Shown piece by piece: positions 33,649 to 41,507 of a DNA stretch of 49,308 nt. Position numbers and translations under genes: made by a program. The stretch spans positions 1-49,308 of the forward strand of contig JAKVAV010000005.1 in NCBI GenBank assembly GCA_022448105.1, in the 5' to 3' direction. This stretch comes from Flavobacteriales bacterium. GTDB taxonomy: Bacteria > Bacteroidota > Bacteroidia > Flavobacteriales_D > Cryomorphaceae. Each line of letters begins with the position of its first letter. The stretch's first letter is position 1. Below the pieces are notes generated by a model, which worked only from the letters and a program-made list of their open reading frames with translations, had not been told where the DNA came from and made no database searches.

Positions 33649-34716
33649 ATGGAGGTATCCGTAGAAAATATATTGAAGGTACTCAGCAATGTCATGGAAC
33701 CAGAGCTTAAAAAGGACATTGTTAGCGAAAATCTAGTGAGAGAAGTTTCGTCGGAAGACAACTTGGTAAGTTTTGAGCTTTATGTCCTCAGTCCGGCGAT
33801 GCACAGCAGGAAGAGAATGGAAGATGCTTGCAGATTTGCCTTAGAGAGGAACTTCGGTAAAGAGCTCGAGGTGAACATTTCCACTAAAGTCTTACGCAAA
33901 GAAGATCGTGCTCCCGAGCAGCGCAAAATCCTTCCAGGAGTAAAGCACATCATTGCGGTTGCTTCTGGAAAAGGAGGGGTTGGGAAATCAACTGTTTCCG
34001 CAAACTTGGCAGCAGGGCTCGCTCAGCAAGGCTATTCAGTAGGTCTGATCGACGCAGACATCTATGGCCCGTCGATGCCCATCATGTTTGATGTAGCAGA
34101 TGAAAAGCCAAAAACGAAGGAAATTGATGGGAAAACGTATATTCTTCCTGTGGAGAATTACGGAGTGAAAATACTCTCGATTGGGTTTTTTGCAGATACT
34201 TCTCAAGCCATAGTTTGGCGTGGGCCAATGGCGAGCAAGGCACTTAACCAAATGTTTAGCGATGCTTACTGGGGTCCGCTTGACTACATGATTGTAGACC
34301 TTCCTCCGGGTACAGGAGATATTCACCTAAGTCTTGTGCAAGTGGTTCCCTTGACAGGCGCGGTAGTAGTGAGCACTCCTCAAGACATTGCCTTAGCTGA
34401 CGCAAAAAAGGCCGTAGGGATGTTCAATTTAGATGTGATTAATGTACCTGTTTTGGGAATCGTGGAGAATATGGCATATTTTACACCAGGTGAACTCCCT
34501 CATAGGAAGTACTATATTTTTGGAAGAGAAGGGGCGAAGCAGCTTGCTTCAGATCTTAAAGTTCCCTTTTTGGGAGAAGTTCCTATTGTGCAGTCAATCA
34601 GAGAATCTGGCGATGCGGGAAGGCCAGCTGTTCTGCAAGAGGAGACCGCTTCTGGAGAGGCCTTTAGGCAAATAATTCGTACTTTTGAAAGTGAACTACA
34701 GGCCAAAAAAGACTGA
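33649..34716 (+). CDS. apbC: Mrp/ApbC-type P-loop ATPase, Fe-S cluster carrier
   Basis: This 355-residue Mrp/NBP35 ATPase carries or delivers iron-sulfur clusters. An N-terminal MIP18 domain (~1-85) precedes the deviant Walker A SGKGGVGKST (106-115) and the downstream GLIDADIYGPSMP and DLPPGTGDIHL motifs. The C-terminal region ENMAYFTPGELPHRKYYIFG lacks the CxxC present in many proteobacterial homologues; the same substitution appears usual in Bacteroidota. It is followed by the NifU-domain gene, reinforcing an Fe-S role. Confidence 0.93.
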   Translation: MEVSVENILKVLSNVMEPELKKDIVSENLVREVSSEDNLVSFELYVLSPAMHSRKRMEDACRFALERNFGKELEVNISTKVLRKEDRAPEQRKILPGVKHIIAVASGKGGVGKSTVSANLAAGLAQQGYSVGLIDADIYGPSMPIMFDVADEKPKTKEIDGKTYILPVENYGVKILSIGFFADTSQAIVWRGPMASKALNQMFSDAYWGPLDYMIVDLPPGTGDIHLSLVQVVPLTGAVVVSTPQDIALADAKKAVGMFNLDVINVPVLGIVENMAYFTPGELPHRKYYIFGREGAKQLASDLKVPFLGEVPIVQSIRESGDAGRPAVLQEETASGEAFRQIIRTFESELQAKKD

Positions 34717-34749
34717 TTTTAAGAGATTAACAACACCACAACACTAGAG

Positions 34750-35001
34750 ATGAATAGTCTAAACGAAAGAGTAGAAGGTGCACTTCAGCAAATAAGACCT
34801 TTTTTGGAAGCAGATCAGGGAAATATTTCACTTGTGGAAGTTACGGATGACCTAATCGCCAAAGTGAAACTCCATGGAGCTTGTAAGGATTGTAGCATGA
34901 GCTACATGACATTAAAGGCTGGAGTGGAAGAAAGTATAAAAAAAGCAGTGCCAGAAATCAAAGGAGTGGAAGCGATCAATCTTCTACAGGAGAATTCTTA
35001 G
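34750..35001 (+). CDS. NifU C-terminal domain Fe-S scaffold protein
   Basis: This 83-residue protein equals the NifU C-terminal (Nfu) domain. It has the cluster-binding C45-x-x-C48 in HGACKDCSMSYMTLK, with the typical preceding RPFLEADQGNISLVEV. Such domains hold a 4Fe-4S cluster between two subunits and pass it to target enzymes. It lies 33 bases after mrp, in the same operon, and converges on the sulfotransferase gene. The length and start are normal for the stand-alone form. Confidence 0.93.
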   Translation: MNSLNERVEGALQQIRPFLEADQGNISLVEVTDDLIAKVKLHGACKDCSMSYMTLKAGVEESIKKAVPEIKGVEAINLLQENS

Positions 35002-35025
35002 AAATCTTTTCTGCCCCAGGTACGA

Positions 35026-35826
35026 TCACCACTCAAACTTTTGACCGATCAGCTCAAATAGCTTTTCGTTGTAAGGAGGGAAAAACTCTTTCAGCTCTTC
35101 TAGCGTGGTATTGTAAATTTCCCCATCATCTATCTGTCTCAAATTAGACTTCTTTAGCTGAAGCGAATACCTCGGAACCCCAAGAAAAGCTTGAATATCA
35201 AAGCTCACTTGTGAAAATGAGCCTTTGATCATTTCACTTTCAATGAAAAGCATTTGCTCTCTGGGAAAAAACTTCAAGTACTCCTCAATTTGAGAGTGAT
35301 AGATTCCCCTTTTCACATAGGCAATTTTATCATCCCAAAAGCTTTTCTCTTGAAGGGTTTTCAGCTCTTCCTCAATTGCCACATCAAAGGGCCTAGGATC
35401 GTGCAGATATTGATATTTCCCCGAGCTGAAATGATGATGGTACATTGCCCAAGCTGAAAATGCCCGTTCGGCAGGTTCACGCAGGGAAACGATCAATTTT
35501 AGTTTTGGATTATACCTCGATAACCGCTCTGCCGTGAGCGGATGGTAAATATAAATCGGAGTGGCCTCGAAGGCTTTAGCCTTGAAAGGTCCTTCATGAG
35601 GCAGTGGAAAATGCGAATCGTATTCCTCTATCGTTCCTTTTTCATACCATTCATCATCATCAAAGAAGTGAATCTCCTTTTTTGAAGCAGCGGCCAAGTG
35701 AGGATGCTGTTTAAGGATTTCAAAAAGAGCACTCGTTCCTCCTTTCTGAGCCCCGATAATCATAAAATCGGCCTTTCTTCTATAACCGAGTTTAATGAGC
35801 GATTTTCGAAGCTTCGGAGAGATCAA
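35026..35826 (-). CDS. PAPS-dependent sulfotransferase
   Basis: This 266-residue cytoplasmic sulfotransferase is similar to the heparan-sulfate N/3-O-sulfotransferase group. The 5'-phosphosulfate loop is GAQKGGTSAL (25-34) and the 3'-phosphate site is LIVSLREPAERAFSAW. KEIHFFDDDEWYEKG and ATPIYIYHP also fit. It would transfer sulfate from PAPS to a hydroxyl or amino group of a carbohydrate or lipid; the acceptor is unknown. The start is TTG only two bases after the nadE stop, so the two are probably translationally coupled. No sulfate-activation genes are nearby. Confidence 0.85.
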   Translation of the reverse strand: MISPKLRKSLIKLGYRRKADFMIIGAQKGGTSALFEILKQHPHLAAASKKEIHFFDDDEWYEKGTIEEYDSHFPLPHEGPFKAKAFEATPIYIYHPLTAERLSRYNPKLKLIVSLREPAERAFSAWAMYHHHFSSGKYQYLHDPRPFDVAIEEELKTLQEKSFWDDKIAYVKRGIYHSQIEEYLKFFPREQMLFIESEMIKGSFSQVSFDIQAFLGVPRYSLQLKKSNLRQIDDGEIYNTTLEELKEFFPPYNEKLFELIGQKFEW

Positions 35827-35828
35827 GT

Positions 35829-36611
35829 TTAACTCTTTAGTTCATCGGGGATTTCGCAAACTGGAATCGGCACCATTTTGTGTTTATTCCTACGATTGTA
35901 GTCTGAGTAGATCTCAAAAACTTCTTTTTGTCTGCCTTCAAGAGCCTCTGGATCACCATGGTATTCCATGGCCCATTCTAGTTCTGGATAAGTAGCTCCA
36001 ATCTGATCTTCATCCGTTCGGTCATCTCCCCAGAGGCCATCAGTGGGAGGAGCTACCATAATATCCTCAATAACTCCTAGCTCCTTCCCTAGGGCATAAA
36101 CTTCCGTTTTCATGAGGTCTGCGATTGGACTGAGATCCACTCCACCATCGCCGTATTTCGTGTAGAATCCAACTCCGAAATCCTCAACCTTATTTCCTGT
36201 TCCAGCAACAAGGTAGCCTTTGAGAGCTGCGAAATAGTATAGTGTAGACATCCTGAAACGAGCACGGGTATTCACCAAACTGAAATCGTGTTTCGCTTTG
36301 TTAGTCACTTCAGGTAGAGCATTGACAAAACTGTCAAATATGTCCGTCAGCTCTATCCATTCAGAGGAGACGCATGCGTGTTGAGTTTTCAGCTTAGCTA
36401 TATGCTTTGCTGCTCGGTTTAACTGACTGTCGGCCTGATGAATGGGCATTTCGAGACAAAGTGTTGGTAGTCCCGATTTTGCGCAAAGCGACGAGGTAAC
36501 CGCTGAGTCGATTCCCCCAGAGACTCCAACCACGAATCCCTTCGCCCCTGAAATCTCAGCATAATTTTTGAGCCAGCCAGAAATATGGTCTGCTACAGCT
36601 TTTGTGTTCAT
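35829..36611 (-). CDS. nadE: Ammonia-dependent NAD+ synthetase
   Basis: This 260-residue NadE amidates deamido-NAD to NAD with ATP. The ATP-PPase loop is VGVSGGIDSAV (28-38). Further motifs are AGTGNKVEDFGVGFYTKYGD, GGVDLSPIADLMKTEVY and PTDGLWGDDRTDEDQIG. No glutaminase domain is present, so it uses free ammonia, as small NadE enzymes do. It lies between the beta-barrel gene and the sulfotransferase on the minus strand; nadE next to gldB-gldC is a familiar arrangement in Flavobacteriia. Confidence 0.95.
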   Translation of the reverse strand: MNTKAVADHISGWLKNYAEISGAKGFVVGVSGGIDSAVTSSLCAKSGLPTLCLEMPIHQADSQLNRAAKHIAKLKTQHACVSSEWIELTDIFDSFVNALPEVTNKAKHDFSLVNTRARFRMSTLYYFAALKGYLVAGTGNKVEDFGVGFYTKYGDGGVDLSPIADLMKTEVYALGKELGVIEDIMVAPPTDGLWGDDRTDEDQIGATYPELEWAMEYHGDPEALEGRQKEVFEIYSDYNRRNKHKMVPIPVCEIPDELKS

Positions 36612-36641
36612 GAAATCAAAACGGCTAAAAAGAGCCCTTGT

Positions 36642-37472
36642 TTAGAAGTAGACACCAGTTGTGATCATGAAAAGGTTGTTATTGGCCTTGACGCGACGTC
36701 CCATTTCAGGCATTGCTGATTCTGAGTTGATAATCAATTCACCAGTGGTGCTATTTGTTTCGGGCAGTCGGTAGTCATCGGTAAACACATTGTTTAAACC
36801 ATGGTTGTAAGACGCAGAAAAGTAAAGGTGAGTTGCACCTCCAATATTGTACTCAAAACCAGCTTCAAAACGAAGTCCAAAACGAAATAATGCCGTTAAA
36901 TCAGAGGCGTCCTCGTCTTCTACAGATACTACTCGAGTGTCTTCAGAATTTTCTCTGATATCCCTAAAATCGTAGGTACTCTTAGTATTTACGCCTGCAT
37001 CAAAACCAACACGGCCGAAATACCGCATGTATCCAATTTCGTTTGTTCTGAGCAAAACCGTGAGGGGAATATTGACATAGTTTGTTCTGAAATCAGATTC
37101 CCGCTGAGTTAGACTGAATGATCCATCAGTCTCTTCTATAAAGGCTTTGTGCGAGAGAGAGCCACCGGTGTTCAATAGAAATAGCCCAGTGCTAAAAAAG
37201 TAGTTGTTGTTTTGGGCAATTCTTAAATCGATATTCAATCCGAAAGAAATGTTAAATCGAGTTCCTTCAGGCTCCACTGTTCCGGCGTCGCCCGAGGCAG
37301 AATACCACGAAATTACAGGTGAAAATGCCAGACCAAGACGCACGTTTTGATTGTCCTTATTGGTGTTGGGAGTTGTTGGAGGTGCTGGCGCAGGGGATTG
37401 CGGTGTGTCATTCTGTCCGTTAACAATAAGCGAAGTTGCTATTGCTAGGGCGAGTAGGCCTAACTTTTTCAT
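36642..37472 (-). CDS. Outer-membrane beta-barrel protein (PorT-like)
   Basis: This 276-residue exported protein has a signal peptide (KKLGLLALAIATSLIVNGQ), a proline/threonine/asparagine-rich linker and then a small beta-barrel. Alternating strands such as NYFFSTGLFLLNTGG and FRFGLRFEAGFEYNIGG, and the aromatic end NNLFMITTGVYF, are typical of the porin/PorT superfamily. PorT itself is needed for type IX secretion in some species, but this is not certain to be its orthologue. An in-frame extension to 37661 is rejected because the signal peptide begins at ATG 37472 and a promoter lies between. It heads the nadE-sulfotransferase run. Confidence 0.8.
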   Translation of the reverse strand: MKKLGLLALAIATSLIVNGQNDTPQSPAPAPPTTPNTNKDNQNVRLGLAFSPVISWYSASGDAGTVEPEGTRFNISFGLNIDLRIAQNNNYFFSTGLFLLNTGGSLSHKAFIEETDGSFSLTQRESDFRTNYVNIPLTVLLRTNEIGYMRYFGRVGFDAGVNTKSTYDFRDIRENSEDTRVVSVEDEDASDLTALFRFGLRFEAGFEYNIGGATHLYFSASYNHGLNNVFTDDYRLPETNSTTGELIINSESAMPEMGRRVKANNNLFMITTGVYF

Positions 37473-37496
37473 TAGTTTTGCATTCTTATTTCCAGC

Positions 37497-37528
37497 CAAA
37501 AGTAAGTATTTTTCAAGATGAAGCTCAA
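37497..37528 (-). promoter_or_regulatory. Promoter of the beta-barrel/nadE operon (TTG-N21-TACTTTTG)
   Basis: On the minus strand a TTG (37526-37528) and an exact TAnnTTTG box (37497-37504) are 21 bases apart, matching the Flavobacterium promoter pattern of TTG-N17-23-TAnnTTTG. It overlaps the divergent gldB start region. Confidence 0.6.
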
Positions 37529-38525
37529 TCGCTTTATTGTCCTCTGCACAGTAGTTTTGTGCATAATTTCGTGTTCTGGAAACCGCTTCAAAGTCGATGT
37601 GTCTTCTGTCAGCTACAAGGCTGAATTTAAGCGTCTCGATAAGGAGATGTTTGCGCTGCATTCACCTATTAGTGAGGCGACTAGTGTAAATTTGAATGAA
37701 GAATACGGCGATTTTTTTGGGGCCTACACTCAGGACATCATGCAGATGCCTCCACCCGATAATCCCATGCTTCCAGAATTTATTAGTCGATTTACCAATA
37801 ATCCTACTTGGCAGAATTTGCAAGCTGATATCGATGAGACCTATCCCAATCTTTCAACAAAAGAGCGTGTTTTAGAAAATGCCCTCAAAGCCTACTCGAT
37901 CCATTTTGGAGAAACTAATCTTCCAATGTTGGTGGCCTACAATTCTGGGTTTAATATTGGTATTTATCCTTCGGATGATTGGCTCGGAGTTGGCCTTGAG
38001 TGGTACCTTAGTCCTGAGAACGGAACGGTGAAAAAACTCCCACCAGATCTCTTCCCGCAATACAAACGCGATAAAATGAAGCCCGAATACTTGGCTATTA
38101 ATGCGCTCAAGGGCTTTCTCTTTTACAAGAATCAAAACCTCGCAGGAGAAGACATGTTGTCCTCCATGGTTTTCAATGGAAAGATGCTTTTCATAGCCAA
38201 GGCATTGATGGAAGTTTCGGATGCAGATCTTTTGAATTATTCAGATCAACAGATTGATTGGGCCAAGGACAATGAGTATTCCGTTTGGACTTTTTTAATT
38301 GAAAATGATCTGGTTTTTTCAAAAGATCAGAAGCAGATTGCCAAAATGGTCAACGACGGTCCGTTTACCCCAGGAATGCCACCAGAAAGTCCTGGTGGAG
38401 TTGGCAATTGGGTGGGGCTGCAGATGGTGGAGGCGTTCATGGACCAGAAAGGTACCTACTCGCTAAAAGACTTGTTAAAAGCGGGAGATCGAGAAATTTT
38501 AGAACAATATAAACCGGGCAGATGA
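37518..38525 (+). CDS. gldB: Gliding motility lipoprotein GldB
   Basis: This 335-residue predicted lipoprotein has its lipidated cysteine at 19 (CIISC). GldB is needed for gliding and type IX secretion in Flavobacterium johnsoniae; its molecular role is not settled. The sequence shows family features KRLDKEMFALHSPIS, VLENALKAYSIHFGETNLP, the YNSGFNIGIYPSDDWLGVGLEWYL region and MPPESPGGVGNWVGLQMVEA. It is directly coupled to gldC through an ATGA overlap and diverges from the beta-barrel/nadE genes. The identity is supported by sequence features and context together. Confidence 0.92.
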   Translation: MKLNRFIVLCTVVLCIISCSGNRFKVDVSSVSYKAEFKRLDKEMFALHSPISEATSVNLNEEYGDFFGAYTQDIMQMPPPDNPMLPEFISRFTNNPTWQNLQADIDETYPNLSTKERVLENALKAYSIHFGETNLPMLVAYNSGFNIGIYPSDDWLGVGLEWYLSPENGTVKKLPPDLFPQYKRDKMKPEYLAINALKGFLFYKNQNLAGEDMLSSMVFNGKMLFIAKALMEVSDADLLNYSDQQIDWAKDNEYSVWTFLIENDLVFSKDQKQIAKMVNDGPFTPGMPPESPGGVGNWVGLQMVEAFMDQKGTYSLKDLLKAGDREILEQYKPGR

Positions 38526-38860
38526 GCGACGAAATCATAAAAAAATCGAACATCATTATTGAAGTGGGCCTTGATGAAAATCATGTGCCCGTAAAGATGA
38601 AATGGCATGCTGACGACAGCGATGAGAAAGGAAATGTCAAGGCGCTGATGCTCACCATGTGGGATGAACAGGAAGAAAATGCCATTCGCATTGACCTTTG
38701 GAATAAGGAGATGAACATTTACGATATGCAGCGCTTCTTCCATCAATCTATGCTCACCATGGCCGACACCTATTCGAGAGCCACCGGCCAAGAAGATATC
38801 GCTAAAGAGATCAGGTCCTTTGCCATGAAGTTTGCCGAGAAGACGAAGATTATGTCCTAA
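38522..38860 (+). CDS. gldC: Gliding motility protein GldC
   Basis: This 112-residue soluble protein matches GldC: IIIEVGLDENHVPVKMKW, DEQEENAIRIDLWNKEMN and QRFFHQSMLTMADTYSRATG. GldC assists gliding but is less essential than GldB. It lacks a signal peptide, so it is cytoplasmic. It is translationally coupled to gldB. Its stop overlaps the convergent engB stop (CTAA). Confidence 0.93.
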   Translation: MSDEIIKKSNIIIEVGLDENHVPVKMKWHADDSDEKGNVKALMLTMWDEQEENAIRIDLWNKEMNIYDMQRFFHQSMLTMADTYSRATGQEDIAKEIRSFAMKFAEKTKIMS

Positions 38861-39468
38861 AAGAGCTGATTCGTCTCTTCAATAAACCCAAGAATTTCTT
38901 CTCTCCCTTGCCCTTTAGCAGAAGAGGATAGAAACTGAGTTGGCAGCTCCTCCCACGTTTCTAGCATTTGCTCATTGTATGCGTCAACGTTGTTTTTCAG
39001 ACCGCCGGGTTTCATCTTGTCGCATTTGGTAAAGATCATCGCGAAGGGCACGCCGTTTTGCCCCAGGTAGGTCATAAAGTTGAGGTCTATCGGTTGTGGT
39101 TCATGGCGAACATCGATCAATACAAATAGGCACATCAGGTTCTTTCTGTTCTTTATGTAAGGGTAGATCAATTGCTGAAATTCATCTCTTTCTTTCTTTG
39201 AAACACGCGCATATCCATATCCGGGTAGATCGACCAGAAACCATTGTTCTTTATCGGACGGATTAGTAATGGTGAAGTGATTGATAAGCCTTGTCTTTCC
39301 TGGTTTTCCCGAAGTCTTCGCTAGGTTTTTCCTTCCTGTCAATAAATTGATCAACGAAGATTTTCCAACATTACTCCTTCCTACAAAAGCGTATTCTGGC
39401 AAATTGTCCGCTGGGAGCTGAGCGGGTTTTTGGCTACTCTTTAAAAACTCAGCTTTGATGTCGATCAT
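38857..39468 (-). CDS. engB: Ribosome biogenesis GTPase EngB/YsxC
   Basis: This 203-residue TRAFAC GTPase is involved in late large-subunit assembly. G1 is GRSNVGKSS at 30-38; the G2-region KPGKTRLINHF, G3 DLPGYGYA and G4 TKCDK follow in order, and the family-specific IDVRHEPQPIDL is present. The start at ATG 39468 is chosen because the -7 box at 39535-39542 lies over the end of the longer frame (39537). It converges on gldC. Confidence 0.95.
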   Translation of the reverse strand: MIDIKAEFLKSSQKPAQLPADNLPEYAFVGRSNVGKSSLINLLTGRKNLAKTSGKPGKTRLINHFTITNPSDKEQWFLVDLPGYGYARVSKKERDEFQQLIYPYIKNRKNLMCLFVLIDVRHEPQPIDLNFMTYLGQNGVPFAMIFTKCDKMKPGGLKNNVDAYNEQMLETWEELPTQFLSSSAKGQGREEILGFIEETNQLF

Positions 39469-39534
39469 GGAAAGGTGTTTGAGATAGCTTGAATTAGTGC
39501 TGGTAGATCCTCTTAACTGCTGCCTTGAGGCGAT

Positions 39535-39542
39535 CAAATATA
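39535..39542 (-). promoter_or_regulatory. Putative -7 box (TATATTTG) of engB
   Basis: An exact TAnnTTTG match on the minus strand gives a leader of about 60 bases before ATG 39468. This favours that start over the longer frame. Confidence 0.45.
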
Positions 39543-39707
39543 GAATTTTTTGTAGCTGGATTCCCAGAGTATTGAGTCAACAAATCGTCGTGTATAGCTT
39601 TGCAGAATCACCCTCATTTGAAGCTTTTTAAGCGCAAAATTTGGGAGATTGGATGGTGTTGTGGGTGACTAGATTTTGAATTGTCTCTGTTAAACTTTTC
39701 AACAAGG

Positions 39708-39742
39708 TGGTAAAAAATGGTAGAAAGTGGAGAATAGTGGTA
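39708..39742 (+). promoter_or_regulatory. MraZ operator: four TGG repeats on a 10-base period
   Basis: TGGTA, TGGTA, TGGAG and TGGTA begin at 39708, 39718, 39728 and 39738, each separated by five bases, so the period is exactly one helical turn. E. coli MraZ binds three TGGGN repeats with the same five-base spacers, and Mycoplasma MraZ binds GTGG-type repeats. The array sits about 30-70 bases before mraZ and next to its -7 box, so it is very probably the autoregulatory site of the dcw cluster. Confidence 0.85.
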
Positions 39743-39751
39743 AACTATTCA

Positions 39752-39759
39752 TACTTTAG
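39752..39759 (+). promoter_or_regulatory. Putative -7 box (TACTTTAG) of the dcw cluster
   Basis: One mismatch from TAnnTTTG, ten bases after the last MraZ repeat and 20 bases before ATG 39780. The location suits repression by MraZ bound immediately upstream. Confidence 0.4.
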
Positions 39760-39779
39760 CACTAGTATACGTGTATCCC

Positions 39780-40241
39780 ATGCTCAATTTACTCGGAGAA
39801 TACGATTGCAAACTCGATGCAAAGGGGCGTTTAATGTTCCCTGCAGCGCTCAAGCGTCAGCTTGAAGATGTTCTGCACGAAGGCTTCGTTATCAATCGAG
39901 ACCTTTTCGAAAAATGTCTCGTGCTCTATCCGAGAGGTGAGTGGAATACAGTGAGTAGGCAGCTTGACGGTCTCAATAGATTCATCAAGAAGAATGTAAG
40001 CTTTATTCGAAGGTTTAACAATGGTGCGACTCCTGTTACTCTCGACGGTACAGGTCGTTTGTTGGTTCCAATGGCCCTGGCGGCATATGCTGATTTCGAG
40101 AAGGAGGTCAAGCTGATGGGAAATGGTGATCGAATTGAGATTTGGAGTAAACTTCATTACGAGCAGATGTTGAACGAAGACATTGACATGGGTGCCCTAT
40201 CTGAGGAAGTGATGGGTGATCATGGGAGGCAAGATGAGTAA
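39780..40241 (+). CDS. mraZ: Transcriptional regulator MraZ
   Basis: This 153-residue MraZ has the two SpoVT-AbrB-like swapped-hairpin halves, marked by LDAKGRLMFP near the N-terminus and LDGTGRLLVP in the second half. MraZ forms a ring and binds tandem repeats upstream of its own operon to repress dcw expression. ATG 39780 (MLNLLGEYDC) is preferred to the GTG at 39771 because family members begin this close to the GEYxCKLDAKGR motif. rsmH overlaps its end by eight bases. Confidence 0.95.
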   Translation: MLNLLGEYDCKLDAKGRLMFPAALKRQLEDVLHEGFVINRDLFEKCLVLYPRGEWNTVSRQLDGLNRFIKKNVSFIRRFNNGATPVTLDGTGRLLVPMALAAYADFEKEVKLMGNGDRIEIWSKLHYEQMLNEDIDMGALSEEVMGDHGRQDE

Positions 40242-41145
40242 TACTAGCTACCACGTACCTGTGCTTCTTCAGGAAAGTGTGGATCTGCTGGTCAATGATA
40301 TTAATGGTGTCTATGTGGACGCCACCTTTGGCGGGGGAGGTCATTCCCGCGAAGTTCTTTCAAGATTGGGTGATGGCGGGAGGTTAATTTCTTTCGATAG
40401 AGATGAAGATGCTCAAGCTAATGCGATCGATGATCCAAGGTTCACTTTGGTTCCGTCAGATTTTCGCTTTATGCAAAACCACTTGCGATTCTTGGGTCAT
40501 AGAAAAGTCAATGGGATACTGGCTGATCTAGGGGTTTCTTCGCATCAATTCGATGTGCCCGAACGAGGGTTTTCGATACGCGGAGAAGGTAAGTTGGATA
40601 TGCGTATGGGCAAGGCGACCGAGCTTACCGCAAAAAAAGTGATCAACGCATACGATGAGGCAGAGCTAACTCGCGTTCTGAAAGAGTTCGGAGAATTGGG
40701 TAATTCGCGGAAGATTGCCACGACAATAATCGCGGAGCGTCTAGATCAAAAGTTTCAAACCACTGAGCAGCTTGTAAAAGCTATTGAGAAGCTTTTTCCT
40801 CCAGCAAAACGAATGCAGAATCTGGCCAAGGTTTTCCAAGCCATTCGCATCGAAGTAAATGACGAAATGGGGTCGCTCTTCGCGATGCTAAATCAGTCGG
40901 CTGAGGTCATAGCTCCTGGAGGAAAGTTGGTGGTGATTTCTTACCACAGCCTTGAGGATCGGCCGGTAAAGCGATTTATGCGAGCCGGAAATCTCGAGGG
41001 AAAAGTCGAGAAAGATTTCTTCGGAAATCCGCAACGACCATTCAGGCCATCGGCAGGAATGCCCATCATCCCATCAGAAGAAGAGATTAAAGAAAATAGC
41101 AGAGCACGCAGTGCAAAGTTGAGGGTAGCAACTAGAAATGAGTAA
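40234..41145 (+). CDS. rsmH: 16S rRNA (cytosine1402-N4)-methyltransferase
   Basis: This 303-residue RsmH (MraW) methylates N4 of C1402 in 16S rRNA with S-adenosylmethionine. Motifs are YHVPVLLQESVD at the start, DATFGGGGHS (29-38), LADLGVSSHQFDVPERGFS, KVFQAIRIEVNDEMGSL and ISYHSLEDRPVKRFM. The ATG at 40234 is chosen among three close starts since MSNTSYHVPVLL matches the family. It overlaps mraZ by eight bases and ftsL by eight. Confidence 0.96.
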   Translation: MSNTSYHVPVLLQESVDLLVNDINGVYVDATFGGGGHSREVLSRLGDGGRLISFDRDEDAQANAIDDPRFTLVPSDFRFMQNHLRFLGHRKVNGILADLGVSSHQFDVPERGFSIRGEGKLDMRMGKATELTAKKVINAYDEAELTRVLKEFGELGNSRKIATTIIAERLDQKFQTTEQLVKAIEKLFPPAKRMQNLAKVFQAIRIEVNDEMGSLFAMLNQSAEVIAPGGKLVVISYHSLEDRPVKRFMRAGNLEGKVEKDFFGNPQRPFRPSAGMPIIPSEEEIKENSRARSAKLRVATRNE

Positions 41146-41503
41146 AAAGGAAGAGTCAAAAAAAGCGAAGAAGAACGGTTTCTCTAAAGGAATCGGCTCC
41201 CTGCTCAATGGGAGTTTCTTGACTCGGCAACTCGTTCAAAACAATATGCCTTTTATTTTCTTTCTCGTTTTCATCATGATTTGCTACATCAGTTATGGTT
41301 ACTTCGCTGAGCAAAATGCTAAGGATTTAGTGCAGGCGGAGTCGGAGCTAAGAGAAGTAAAAGCGGCCAACCTTTCGGTAAATGCAAGACTCGAAAAACG
41401 AAAACAGCAATCTGAAGTTGCGAAAGACATTAGTGAGCTCGGACTAAAGGAATCTACCGAGCCCCCAAAAGTGATTCGATTACCAAAGCAAGAAGCCGAT
41501 TAA
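41138..41503 (+). CDS. ftsL: FtsL-like cell division protein
   Basis: This 121-residue bitopic protein has a basic cytoplasmic N-terminus (KKEESKKAKKNGFSKG), one membrane segment (~38-58, PFIFFLVFIMICYISYGYFA) and a periplasmic coiled coil (ESELREVKAANLSVNARLEK). Position between rsmH and ftsI is where FtsL lies in dcw clusters, and Bacteroidota have an FtsL-like family with this layout. FtsL joins FtsB and FtsQ to activate FtsWI. Sequence identity to FtsL is low by nature, so the name rests on topology and position. Confidence 0.85.
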   Translation: MSKKEESKKAKKNGFSKGIGSLLNGSFLTRQLVQNNMPFIFFLVFIMICYISYGYFAEQNAKDLVQAESELREVKAANLSVNARLEKRKQQSEVAKDISELGLKESTEPPKVIRLPKQEAD

Positions 41504-41507
41504 GTTC

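Larger units (their letters stand above)
39469..39779. other. Divergent region between engB and mraZ
   Basis: These 311 bases hold no supported gene. They contain the engB promoter (39535-39542), the MraZ operator array (39708-39742) and a weak mraZ -7 box (39752-39759). Nothing else stands out. Confidence 0.6.

Noticed and set aside
37473..37661. 63-residue N-terminal extension of the beta-barrel protein
   Set aside because: A clean signal peptide starts at ATG 37472, and the extension overlaps gldB and the promoter at 37497-37528.
39469..39537. 23-residue extension of engB
   Set aside because: The exact -7 box lies at its beginning, and EngB proteins start close to MIDIKAEFLKS.
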